Shown: positions 37,601-49,300 of the stretch, in pieces
Layout: every line of letters starts with the position of its first letter
Position numbering within the stretch: the first letter of the stretch is position 1
NCBI RefSeq assembly: GCF_964340395.1
Contig: NC_135558.1
Location: 17,082,271 to 17,146,270, forward strand
DNA length: 64,000 bases
Direction of reading: 5' to 3'
Source of the DNA: Glandiceps talaboti
Taxonomy: Eukaryota > Hemichordata > Enteropneusta > Spengelidae
Notes under the pieces: model-generated
Databases searched by the model: none
Seen by the model: the letters and a program-made list of their open reading frames with translations, nothing else
What the model was told of the DNA's origin: nothing
Program-made: the position numbers and the translations under genes

Positions 37601-39791
37601 ACATTAGTACCGGTTCCTCTGTCAGCTTCAGCAAACTTCTTTAAGTCATAACCAGCAGAGAATGCTCTCCCTTTTCCAGACAATACAATGACTTTAATAT
37701 TGTCATCAGAATTAGCTAACTGAACTGATTGGAATATTTCCTGTGGAGTGTACTCATCCAGAGCTAAAAAAGAGAAAATGGGAGAAAATATTTTTGGGGT
37801 ATTGATGTTTGAAAATGTGTCAAATTGAAAAGAATATGGTCTGTAAAGATCACTTTCTTTAAATGTCAATTTGAAAGCATGTTTACATTATCATGATAAA
37901 ACTATATAGTATATTGTTTAATAAATACATGTTGGTATATAATACACAAACACAAACAAATAAACACCACAAACACACACCTAAACACACAGGCATACAT
38001 GTAGAAGTGCTACAACTAATATCACATCTACACACACGCATACAAATATACCCCAACACAAAGACAAAAAAAAACCATAATAAATACACAGACATAGACA
38101 GACACAGAGACACTGACAGACAGACACAGACACACATGCACGCACACACACACATGCATGCATACACACATGCACACACACACAAACACATACACACACA
38201 TACACACACACACACACACACACTATAGACAACTTACCATTAAGTCTATGAGGTCTGTTTAGTGTGATGTATGCCACTTTGTCTTTTGTTGTATATTCAA
38301 CACTTTTAAACTCCTCAGGTTTAATATCAGATAATGAAAACATTATAGTTCTTCTACTCACAACTGGTACTGTAGCAATATTAGATGAAAGTACCTGCCT
38401 TGGAAAGACCTGCACAATAATCAAAGTACATTGGTCACAGAAGACTTAAAACTGCAGTGATTTGTGGTTGGTAATTTGTTGGGGCCAAAGTTCACAGTGT
38501 TATCAGTTATATTCATGCCAAACTCAAAGTACATCGAGTTCAGTCTAAGCACTGACAAGTAACGAAACTTGATTGTCTGTGGTCTAAGCAGTAAGGGTAG
38601 CATTAGCTATCAGCTTGCCTGGCAGTATAACCTTTGACTGAATGCATCATTCTGTTATGACTGAATGCACCAGTGATCTTATATGCATGGTGTATGGCAT
38701 CCACTTTACAGTTCTCGAGATTCAACTTTTTGACCGTACATTAACATTTTTCAATCAAATTTGTATATCGCTAATGGAATAGCATGTTCTGAATAATCCT
38801 TCATGTAAGCATCCCCAGAAACAAATTTCAGCCCAATCAGCCAAGTAGTTATGGAATTGGTGATTTTTTTTACCAAAAGTTGTATCTTTTAAAATCTAAT
38901 TTGCATATCACTGATGGAGTTATCATATCACTAACAATGACTCCAATCTGTCCAATACTAGTTTTTTGAGTTTACATTTTTTTCGCCAAAAGCATCCTTT
39001 AAAAAAATGTATTTCAAAATCACATATTGTGCAATTAACATTTTGCTTTGATCAATATTTCCCAACTAGACACCTAAAGGTGACCTTAATATTTTCTTCT
39101 GCTTCTCATTACCTGACCCAAATTTTCAGCTCCGACATTAAAAATATTTTTATTTTTTTATAAATATATTTTTCATCCCCTTAATATTTTGTGGAACATC
39201 GCCCTCTCTGGCAAGAACTTAGCAAGTGTCTAGACTGTTCACCCCATGTTTCGTGTACAGTGTTTTGTCTATGTGTATAAAGGTAGTCTCGTCTATGTCT
39301 AGCAGCTAGACCTCTGGCTTTCTTGTGATAGATATGCGGGTAGAACACCCATTCAGGTCATCGCCCTCACCTCTTGCCTCACTAGCGACCTTCGCTCACT
39401 TCACATTGAGCAGAATAGCTGGAGGGGTTTGGCAGCAAGACAGCGTTGTTTGGGAACAGAGCATTTCTTTCATGACAGAACAGAATTACTCAAGTATGGG
39501 GGCTAAAACCTGCCAATAGGCGCTTGTAGAGAAGCTAGGCGAGGGCTTGTTACCAGGAATCCAATAAAAAGAAGATAGAGTTAGAGAGGAGGAAATGGAG
39601 AGATCGCGTATACCTCCAGAAATCAGAGCTACAGACTACAGTACTAGTGTAATCTCTCCGATCCAGTTGTAAGCTGACCTAGTCAGAACTGAGTTCCGTG
39701 ACAGTAACAGCTGGTAAACTGTGAATAAAGAGCACAAGTGTTCCTGTATTAATACAGTGTCATTTACCTTCAAGAAATGGTTCACGAACAT
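31692..39791 (-). CDS. Crotonase/enoyl-CoA hydratase-like protein, copy 3
   Basis: The divergent third paralogue. Exons in transcript order: 39768-39791, 38238-38409, 37599-37763, 36642-36846, 34085-34211, 32686-32937, 31692-31730 (TAA). Total 984 nt, 327 residues. The first exon encodes MFVNHFLK and exon 2 continues VFPRQVLSS, again a basic, acid-poor leader. Exons 6 and 7 of the other copies are here one 252-nt exon with exactly the summed length (105+147), so one intron is absent. Motifs: [28 protein letters not shown] and IGYPPIRVWGCP; the hydratase Glu positions are Asp and Pro/Ile. Outside exon 2 it is only moderately similar to copies 1 and 2, while exon 2 is nucleotide-identical over about 155 bp. 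Intron 4 is filled by a minisatellite made from the exon 4 donor junction. The joined frame has no stops and looks functional. Confidence 0.9.
32155..32532. mobile_element. Palindromic TTAA MITE, copy b
   Basis: Diverged relative of the elements at 24531 and 42352. The right end CCATATGACCACT is followed by TTAA; the left end AGTGGC is preceded by a decayed TTCA. The centre has GTTATTCTACGTGCAATAA. It lies in the last intron of copy 3. Confidence 0.75.
33490..33735. repeat. Partial TIR element related to 21353-21705
   Basis: Shares GCAGTTATGTAATGTCCAAA and an end resembling CCACAGTTGGCATCCAGA with the complete element in inverse orientation. It lies in intron 5 of copy 3. Confidence 0.6.
34449..36659 (-). 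repeat. Minisatellite built from a crotonase exon 4 splice donor
   Basis: About 2.2 kb of roughly 50 direct copies of a 41-bp unit (36- and 43-bp variants also occur). On the transcribed strand each unit carries ATTGGATATCCTCCAATAAG followed by GTAGGTTGTACTA. This is the last ~20 nt of exon 4 plus the GT donor and the start of intron 4. The array occupies nearly all of intron 4 (34212-36641), and its right end merges with the real exon 4 junction at 36642. Units nearest the exon share its CCACC variant, consistent with outward growth from the junction. Confidence 0.95.
38100..38222. repeat. (CA)n/(CAGA)n microsatellite beside exon 2 of copy 3
   Basis: CA-rich simple sequence beginning 15 nt downstream of the exon 2 donor in transcript sense. 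The same flank CTATAGACAACTTAC occurs in all three copies. Confidence 0.9.
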
Positions 39792-41849
39792 TGTTGCACA
39801 ACAGCTGAGTTTTGTAGACAGCACTGGATGTGATCAACGCCAGGGATACATTTACTCTGTTGTTTAATTGGTTTAGTATTCGTATTCATTCACACACAGA
39901 TATTCGCATTCATATTCATGTCGTTATGCACCGTGATAACACAGCCATGCGTACCCGGGGTTGGGGGAAGGGTGTACACTACCACTTATTGGATATGCCG
40001 ACCTTTGGGGTGGGGTTTTTCAACCTTTTAAAATGGGTACTGTATTTTTTTTAGAGAGAGATAAGGAGTCTAAAATGGGGTCCTCTTTACACAATTTTCG
40101 ATTTTGTCTAAAATGGGGTCCTGGAAGGAACCACATAATCAGTTCTCAACTAGTATATAAGCTATTGCTCACTTGTATTACTTTCGTTCATTTCAACTCT
40201 GAAACAATTTCCTGAAAGTTTGAGTTAATGTTCATTTTGCAAGTCAAAATCCCACCATCTTTATTTTAATAAAGAACAAGTGGTGTATTCTAATGTGCAA
40301 CTTTTTTTCTCTCTATGATCACTGTAATTCAAAAGTGTAGTTTTGCAAGATTATATTCAATGAGTAAATCACATCAGGCAAAGCTAAGCTCAATGTTATA
40401 TCAGTTATCAGTTTTATTGAACCTATTATCAGTGACATTACAAACAGCTTTAGAGATGCAAACAATGTTTATTATAACCCTGACTTATCGGCTCACCAAG
40501 TTAGGTTTGTACTAGTGTAGCATTAATTTGAACGGCTAATAGGGGAAAATTGTCATGCATTAACAAATATATATCTCATTGTAGAGTTAATAAATAATAA
40601 CTTAGTAATAAGTTAATAATAATATTAATAACAATAATAATAATAATAATAGTACTAATTGTTTACTTATACAGCAGTCAGTTTCTAAGGTTAAACATGT
40701 TATATACAAGATGCTTATTAAAAAGTATGTACACATGACAGTAAAATAACACAAAAAAATAGCTCAAAGCAATAATGAAATATTTAAAATAAAAACAATC
40801 TATGTGGAAAATGTTTAAAAGAACAATTTTAAAAAGTAACATAAATTGTTATACTTGGCGAATGACTGATTTTGAGAGGGAGGTTGAATAAGTGTGGCTG
40901 GCTACACTAAATTTTCAGAACTCAAATTATGACTTGGAATGTGTAAAGAAATCATGTAATATGGGATTAATAGCTTGGTGTTAGGGAATGGAAGCACTTA
41001 TAATTAAAAACAATAGTTGGTCAATAATGTATATATTGTCCTACTGCCAAATTGATATGTATACAACATTTTAATAGTTAGTTATGTTAATTTTTTGGCC
41101 TTATAATTAATATATGAAGTAGGGAGGGTTATTTTTGTGTTTCACCCTGGATCTTCAACCTGCATGGGCTGGACAAACACCAAAAAAACCACACACAAAA
41201 CCAAAAACAAAAAAACACGCCTGAGAATGAATCATGTTGACTTTATGAAATGTAAATGTATATACAGTATTAACCTAATAGCTAATATTGACTTGCAGTC
41301 AATATGCAAATAATATTGACTTATAGAGTCAATACTAGTATGCATACATTGACCTAATAATATAGCTAATCAATATGCATTGACCTAATGGCTAGTCAAT
41401 ATGCATATGACAATTGATATTGGCCTAGTGGCTAGTCAATATGCATACTATATTGACCTTGTGGCTAGTCAATATGTACATGATATTGAATTAATGGCTA
41501 GTCAATATGCATATGATATTGACCTAATGGTTAGTCAATATGTATACTATATTGACCTAGTGGCTGGTCAATATACATATGATGTTAACCTATATCTACT
41601 CAATATACATGTGATATCAACTTAAACTTAGGTAGTCACTGTGTCTTGGGAATATTTATATAAATATGCACAGTCTATGTGATGTTTATTATATATTGTG
41701 TTAATAGTAAGCCATATATATTCATCAACCTAAAAAACAACCAAATATATCTCTATGTAAACATTTGCATATTCTGTCAATACACATGAACTGACTACTA
41801 GTACTAATCATTATTTACAAATACAAAGAATTGTTCTTCCCGAGTTGAA
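39792..41849. other. Intergenic, upstream of crotonase copy 3; no gene
   Basis: No supported gene. It contains a G-rich fragment with repeated AAAATGGGGTCC words (39955-40130) resembling interior parts of the AGGGAGCC TIR family, an (AAT)n tract near 40615-40650, and the tandem repeat listed separately at 41280-41630. The promoter of copy 3 should lie just above 39791, but no clear core element is recognised. Confidence 0.5.
41280..41630 (+). repeat. Tandem repeat of ~33 bp (ATTGACCTAATGGCTAGTCA)
   Basis: About ten imperfect direct copies of a unit close to ATTGACCTAATGGCTAGTCA plus ATATGCATATGAT. An open frame through it simply reflects the unit structure. Confidence 0.85.
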
Positions 41850-42251
41850 TTAAAATGAACTGAGTTCTCCGTCCTCCATGCCTAAAAGAGATTGCTGATC
41901 AAGATATGTATGTATTACAAAGCCTCTCTTCTTAGCTAGCCTTATTGTCCATATAAACATCACCACTGCGACTGCATATGAACCTGGCCACAAAAGAATC
42001 AAACACCAATCCCATCCAAATGCAGCTCTGATTGAAGGTACTAATAATGTCATATTACCGCCGATAATGTTTATGGTAAATACATAGATTGCCATTGCAG
42101 TTGTCTGCCGACTTGGGGGTGCTTGTTCTAAAACAGCTGTCATCACTATTGCACCCCACATTTCGTTTACAAAATATCCTGGAATGAGGATGATGAAACA
42201 CCAAGGTGGAGCCCATATTAAGACAAGAAGGGCAAATGGAATTGACAGGAA
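41850..42251 (-). CDS. MFS-type transporter, last exon only
   Basis: An open frame preceded by a good acceptor (T-rich then ACAG before 42251) and ending at TAA (41850-41852), 133 codons. It encodes several hydrophobic helices (PFALLVLIWAPPWCFIILI, TAMAIYVFTINIIGG, CLILLWPGSYAVAVVMFIW) and an intervening loop, EQAPPSRQTTAMA. This is the layout of the last membrane helices of major facilitator superfamily carriers, where a P-x-R-x-T-A loop precedes TM10. The tail IRLAKKRGFVIHTYLDQQ and beyond is cytosolic. Upstream exons should lie at higher coordinates, but none was recognised before the oppositely oriented SET-kinase gene. Substrate unknown; it may be a remnant. Confidence 0.65.
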   Translation of the reverse strand, partial: FLSIPFALLVLIWAPPWCFIILIPGYFVNEMWGAIVMTAVLEQAPPSRQTTAMAIYVFTINIIGGNMTLLVPSIRAAFGWDWCLILLWPGSYAVAVVMFIWTIRLAKKRGFVIHTYLDQQSLLGMEDGELSSF

Positions 42252-42351
42252 CTGTAAAAAAAAATAAAAAAGATTTCAAAAATTACTTTAATTGAATCTC
42301 AACTTAACCATCATTAATTTACATGTTTCCTTCTTCATAATCTCTTATTAA

Positions 42352-42697
42352 AGTGGCCATATGGATGAGAATATGGTATTTATTTTGGATTTTTATTTGA
42401 TAAAACAGCTTCACCATGTTTTTCTACTTGAAAAAATAATGTGAAATAACATATACCAAGTCCATGTTCATAACTCAATACATTGCAAACAGATGCAAAA
42501 AGTGTAAAAAGTTTGTTATTGTACGTACAATAACAAACATTTTACACATTGTTTAATGTTTTGCCGTTTATTGAGATGTGAACATGGACTTGGTATATGT
42601 TATTTTGCAATATTTTTTCAAGTTGAAAAACATGGTGAAGCTGTTTTATCAAATAAAAATCCAAAATAAATACCAATTTCTCATCCATATGGCCACT
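42352..42697. mobile_element. Palindromic TTAA MITE, copy c (best preserved)
   Basis: 346 bp with TTAA on both sides, ends AGTGGCCATATGGATGAGAA and TCTCATCCATATGGCCACT, and arms that pair through the whole length around GTTATTGTACGTACAATAAC. No coding capacity. It lies just upstream of the MFS exon. Confidence 0.9.
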
Positions 42698-42756
42698 TTA
42701 ATAATAAACTAACAGAAGGCTTATTTCATATCTTCAATTTTGTTTTAAAACAGACA

Positions 42757-43146
42757 TGATGTATGTATGTATGTATGTATGTATGTATGTATGTATGTAT
42801 GCAGGTATGTATGTATGTATGTATGTATGTATGGATGGATGGATGGATGGATGTATGTGTGTGTATGTATGTATGTATGTATGTATGTATGTATGTATGT
42901 ATGTATGTATGCAGGTATGTATGTATGTATGTATGTATGTATGGATGGATGGATGGATGGATGGATGGATGTATGTGTGTGTATGTATGTATGTATGTAT
43001 GTATGTATGTGTGTATGTGTATGTATGTATATTTATGTATGTATGTGTGTGTGTGTGTGTGTGGTGAGTTATGTATGCATGCATGTATGTATGTATGTAT
43101 GTATGTATGTATGCATGTATGTATGTATTTATGTATGTATGTATGT
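42757..43146. repeat. (ATGT)n/(GGAT)n microsatellite
   Basis: Nearly 400 bp of TATG and GGAT tetramers in alternating blocks. A block of about 120 bp (TATG then GCAGG then GGAT) is itself repeated. Long Met/Tyr/Cys/Val or Ile/His/Thr frames here are not genes. Confidence 0.97.
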
Positions 43147-43491
43147 TTGGACATCGCAATGAGAGGTGGCTCCAGCATATCGACACTTTCACTTGTTGGT
43201 GGAACCTTTTTTCTTGGTGGTGCATATATCCGGAGCCACTAAAGAATAAACCACATAAGGCCCTCTTTAGGCATAAATAGTTGATCCTGTGAGTTTCAGC
43301 TGGAGTCTACATTGACACTTTCCTACGGATTGCATACTGCGCGGGTGTATCTCAGGTAGAAAACTTGCCCAGAGACTATACACACGGTCGATCGCCACCC
43401 TGGGATGAAATGTTGCATAGGACGAGTGTATACATTCTGATTGGCTGTTGTTTAGCGCACGTCTGAAGACCGCGTCCCGACTTTGGCTACA

Positions 43492-45135
43492 AAGTTACCA
43501 TATCTAATTTGCATACAGACAGCAAATTAGTGCGTCGTCGCATGCGCAAACTCTTTGAAGTATTTTTCCCCACTGCACAGTTGATGTGGATTTACATCAA
43601 GAAATCTAGAAAAAGGTTAGTTTTTCGAAAACTACACATGTTTCTACCATGTTCGCTTCATTAATTGTGTATATTATATATGGTATGATGTGAAAGAGCG
43701 TATTGGTGTAGTTGGGAGAATAAAGGTTTGAGAAGTTCGAAATCTCAGATAGTTTTCCTCAAAATCACTGATATGGGTCCATAGGGGCTTGTAATATTTC
43801 TTAGATTGTTGTTTTCCTGGTCTATAGGCTAAATATAACAACACTTTGACTATATAGTCCTACCTGTATATTTTTTGAAGTATACAGATTGATACAGTTG
43901 TAGCAGCAGGATTCGTACCATATTTTATTAATAATAAGACGACAATCTAAGCAATAATACACGCCCCTGTGCATCACATGCACAGTTGTTTCGTCGTTAA
44001 TTACGAATGCATGATGATAATTTTTTCTTTAGGGTATTAGTGTATGAAAACAGAAATCATGTCACTTTATACTTCCATTCTTTATGTATGTGTTGATCGA
44101 GCAGTGAGAGGGTGGGGGGGGGGGTGCGTTAGTAACTTTATAAACTAATTTATAAATTCAGTCACATGTATGATACACACATCATGGCGGAGAAGTTTTG
44201 AAAAGGTTTTAAATTAAAATCATGATTCACTGACTTGTGTAAATATCTCGACATTCTGCTTGATTGTCTTGCCAATATTTTTCTTCCTACATGAAGCAGA
44301 TTTGTCATGTACTTGTAACTTCTAAGGCTGACGTGAAGGGAAAGAAAGTTTTCTAGTCGATCGATCGTCTGAACTATCCCTGTCACGTCCCGTTGGTTAC
44401 CGTCCCATATATCTAATTTGCATAGATCTAGACAGTGAAATCTCAGTGCGTCATCAAACTCTTTGAAGTGTCTGGCGCCGTGACATGGAGGATTTTTCCC
44501 CCACTGCTGTTGGTGGAAGTTGGACGTGTATTTACATCTACAAACATCCAAACGGTTAGTTTCTCGAAAACTACACTTGTTTCTACCATGTTCGCGTCAT
44601 TAATTTTGTATATTATGTATGATTGTGTATGGTATGATGTGAAAGAGCGTATGGATGTAATTGGGAGAATGAAGTGTTTGAGACGTTCGAAATCTCAGAT
44701 TGTTTTCACCGAAATCACTGATAGGGACTCGGCATCACACAGTTGTTTCATCATTAAGTACGAATGCAAGATGACAAGTATTTTCTTTAGGGTATTGGCG
44801 TATGCAACCAGAAATCATGTCACTTTATACTTCCATGCTTTATGTACAAATGTAAGTGGTGGAGTCGAGCAGTGAGAGATGTGGAAATGCGTTAGTAACT
44901 TTATAAACTAATATTATAAATCACAGTCACGTGTAAACAAACATCATGGCGGAGAAGTTTTGATAAGGTTTTAAAACCACGATTCACTGACTCGTTGTCA
45001 TTATACATCTCAACATTCAGTTTTATTGTCTTTGGCAATGTTTTTCGTCCTACATGAAGCAGACTTTTCATTTACAAAAATGTACTCGTAACGTCTGAGA
45101 CTGATGTGAAGGGGGGGGGGGGTCTAGTCGATCGT
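43492..45135 (+). repeat. Tandem segmental duplication, promoter-like
   Basis: Block 43492-44390 and block 44391-45135 are diverged direct copies. They share CTAATTTGCATA, AAACTCTTTGAAGT, CGAAAACTACAC, ACCATGTTCGC, TATGGTATGATGTGAAAGAG, CATCATGGCGGAGAAG and CTAGTCGATCG. CpG is frequent at the edges. Each copy has a potential donor (AAAAG before GTTAGT at 43616; AACG before GTTAGT at 44555), which could end a non-coding first exon of the SET-kinase gene on the plus strand; that is inference. Confidence 0.75.
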
Positions 45136-46353
45136 CTGAACTCTCTCGCGGTCCCGTTTCGATCACAGTCTCAAGTTCACCGTCGCGTCGTGTAACAACT
45201 GCAGTCAGTTTGTTCATACAGTTCAGTCTCAAATTTTCTGACCTTTGCTAGATTTTGACCAAAATATCGTATATGTGGCAAGTTACAAGGTTAAACCCTC
45301 GCACACCAAAAATGTTGCTCGGTTCATAATATCGCGCCGGACTCAAATATATTTGAATTTCATCCCTATATATGGCTAATCTTCAAATCAGATATTGTCA
45401 CATGACATAAAACAATAATTTCACAACTTACAGTATTGTTTTCAAAGGTTGTGCATAAGTTTTGGCGACGTTAAAGTTTGTGTTAGAAATGTCTCAAGAC
45501 ACTTCATATTTTGTGTCTAAGATGTACATTGTTTGATATTGGATGACACAACTCAAGTAACTGCTATTGCAATTTACTCTATCTGTCACAGAGTGTGACA
45601 CACTATGACTGCATCCATATATTGGCATACTGTATCAATTTTGGTTTCAACATGCTGGCTGACCATCAACCAGGTTTTACTTGCATCATGCCTTGATACA
45701 TGAACTGATGTAATTGCTTGACAAACTACATAGTGGTGCAAAAAGACTTTCATAGACATGCAGATTCCTATACATCTACAATTTATATTCCTATACACCT
45801 GATTGGCAGACAGAGCCACAATGTGTTTTAATGTTTAGATTTGGTCAACCATAACTCAAATCTTGTTTTTATTGAATGCTGTCAAAAACATCTGAGAGAC
45901 TGAGATGGCATGTACACTACAATTTGATATGTCAGCTGTTATCTGTTTACATTTATCTGTATGGTAATAGCATGTCCCACCCTTTCAAAATTTTGGCATA
46001 TTTTGAAATCAGTGTTGGTAAAGTGAAGTACAAACTTGAATTTTTGCTTTAAGCCAGTCATCTGCTAAGTTTCTACATTTAGTAGGCTTCCGCCTTTTGA
46101 TTTCCCAGTCAAAAAGTTGTCAAAGCTTGGGGGTCATTGCAGTTCAGTCATGGAAAATCCTGTTCTATCAACACTATCTTAGAATGAAAGCCTATCAGCT
46201 TCATGAGGCAAACTTAATTTGATTGGACAATCATTGAACATATGCTGGTCAATATAGAAGCTTAGATTGCAGAGTTCTTTTAATAGATGAGATTATTGAT
46301 ATGAATGATTTCCTCTCTCTTTTCCATGATCTGTCACTAGTACCAGAGCAGAA

Positions 46354-49300
46354 ATGTCTGTCAAGTCATTTATAATGGTAAGTAGTTTTCTCTTAGTGAT
46401 TGTGAAACATTTACAATTTGCAACAACTTTCCTGCCAAAATTTTTCCAACAAAGTTCTTGTTAATTTGTATTATTTGGACATATATCAACTTTATTTTAG
46501 ACTGGAATGAAAGAAATGTTATTTACTAATGAAGAGTCTTACACGTACATTTGCGAAAAACATTCATGAATTAAAGTTAATTCTGTGTATAATTTGTGTG
46601 TAGTAACAAAAGGAATACAGTATATGATTATTTTCTCTTTGTTGTCCTGTAAATCATTGGTATTTTTATAGTACACCTTGGTGTACATTAGGCTCAAGTA
46701 TCAAGCTTGTAAACACAACCTATGTATTAGATACATTGTTGTGTATAAGTGACTGGTCGATACACAATCAACTGTTTTCCCAACTCATATCAGCTATATG
46801 ACAAGAATTTCCATTCTGGTTCATGTCTAACGGTTTAAGGGGGATAATCAACTGTAACTTTGTCTCCACCCTTTTGGTCCCCATAGTGTGTGGAAAAAAG
46901 GTCAGATAGATACCTAAATAAATGTATGTGATGTGTGTACAATCTCATTCTGCACAAATTATATAAGTATGTGACTAAATGCAGCACCAGTCAGACAAAA
47001 ATGGGATACTCTGTTATGTTTTTCAAATATCTTAATTTCACAGTGTAATTCATGTACTTTTAAAAATAATTCACAGACAAGGCAGAGGAGAGGGTCTCCT
47101 GCAATCTCTCCCAGAGAAGTAGCAAAGAAATGTGTTACAGAAGGTATTGATATACCTAAGGAAGGCCGGTTTGAGATACGCTTTATCAACAGTTTTAAAG
47201 GTGAGACAACTGTAAACTTTTTAAATTAATGAAAGAACCAAAAAATATGGGAGCATAGGAGGTGTGTTTCTGCCATATGTACTTACATGTGAGCATTACT
47301 TCAGAGTTTACATATCTGTATAACCAGATTCAGAAGTATACTGTTTACATAAATTTGTATTAAATGTATGTTAAAGGTTGGCGGTCGTCTAATGCGCATG
47401 TGTGAGTTTTCGCAATGTTCGAGTGTTTACAAACAAGTTGAATTGTTCCCTCTCCAGTCTGCAATGAGGTGTCCTTCAGCATTCAAAGTTTCTGTCAGTG
47501 TTATAAACCATTTCCCATTTCGTCTGTTGCACATCTGAGGGACCCACCGCCACACATGTGCTACAGATGACCACCAACATTTAAGATGATGTACAAGATG
47601 TACACTATGTTAAATAGTATGAAAGGACTTTTCTCATTTTAGTAAATTATTGAACTTCCATGGAAAGGAACAGTCTCTGACATACTATTGAATACATTGT
47701 CCATCAGTTGCCCTTGTATACATCCTGCACTTTTCTCTGTATTAAAGTGTTTTTACTAATATTTTATTTGAATGATTGGGATTTGGAGAGGTAAATAAAT
47801 TATTATTATTTTGTATTATCTTCATGCAGTGGTGTTTAAAGTCATCATATGTAATAAGGATCCCCTTCCTACCCCTACCCCACCCCCATGACAATACATG
47901 TCAAGTTAGGGATCATTATGCAGTGTCATGTTATAATGTAGAGATTGAAACTGTGGGAGCCTTCAGTAATTGCAAGGAGGGGCAGAGCAAATCACCCTTG
48001 GTTTGTCACAAGCACTGACCCCTCCCAAAATTCTCCACTTTTAAAACCTGACCCTCTCCTTGTTTCCTTTAGTTAAAAATGACCCCCCCCCCCTCCCCAA
48101 GCCACTGCATGGGTACAAGATTTACAGCTACTGAATATCTTTTCATGAAATGTTAGTGACCAAATTGTTCTGATTTTTTATTTTTGTGGGGGGGGGGGGG
48201 GGGGGGGGGGGCACAAAAAAACCCTAAATGGAATGTCGGGATGAACAAGTGCCAGATATGTAAAATAAAATATATAAGCAAAATGGTACACATTCTTGAC
48301 TTTGTGCACAATAGCCTTCAGAAGGTTTGTTAGCATTATGGCTCGATGACAAAGCAGTGCAGTTATTATTAGTTCCTGTCGGACATAATCCGGGACGGGG
48401 ATTTATAGATTGGGCTCGGTGTGTCCGTGCATCCAGAGTCATTTCTCAGACATAACTGAACCGATTTCTCTCAAACTTGGCACAAGGACAACACACTATG
48501 GGGTGCATATATGCACGTGATTTTCTTTTGAAAATGATTACATCAGAGATGGAGATTTTGGGTCAAAAAATGTGATTTTTGGTTTTAAAAAAAGCTTAAC
48601 TCCAAAACTACTGGGTAGATTGGCATGACATTTGGTGGGAACATTCTTAGGGGTGAGGGTATTGGGATTTATTTATGACATGATGAGATTTCCCCAATAA
48701 TATGCAAAATAGGGCTAAAAATGTGTCTTTTTGGTCAAAAATGTATAATTCCAAAACTACTCATCATATTATGACTGAAATTTGGGTGGAACATTCTTCA
48801 GGGGGTTAATACTAAGAGTTGTTCATGGTATGATGGTCCCATCAGTGATATGCAAATTATGGCTAAAAATGTGTCTTTTTGGTAAAAAATCTACAATTCC
48901 AAAACCACGGAACAGATTGGACTGAAATTTAATGGGCATGCATCTAGGGATGTATGGACGAAGAAATAGTAAGCATACAACAATACCATTAGTGATATGC
49001 AAATTAGGTGTGAAAATGTTCATTTTTGGTAAAAACTTACATCTCCAAAAGTACTTGGTCAGTAAGTCTTAGTCTGAAACTTGGCGAGATATTTCTGAAA
49101 GTGTTATTCTGCAGATTTTCTTCAAATAATTTGGCAAAATTGGCCCTAGCAACCATGAGACACCCTTAGCAACAAACAAATGGCAGTATATTTTGGTCAA
49201 ATAATAACATCATCTGGTGGGCAATTCAATAAACATTCAAAAAATGTATGCAAATACCATATCAACCATGGCCACACCCATAGCAACAGCCAAACAGTGC

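Noticed and set aside
42726-43242. Open frames up to 163 codons (Tyr/Ile/His/Thr or Met/Tyr/Val/Cys rich)
   Set aside because: They follow the TATG/GGAT microsatellite in all frames; no family or splice context.
44162-44875. Overlapping 129- and 146-codon frames on opposite strands
   Set aside because: They lie in the duplicated promoter-like block; the counterpart at 43600-44110 breaks both frames.
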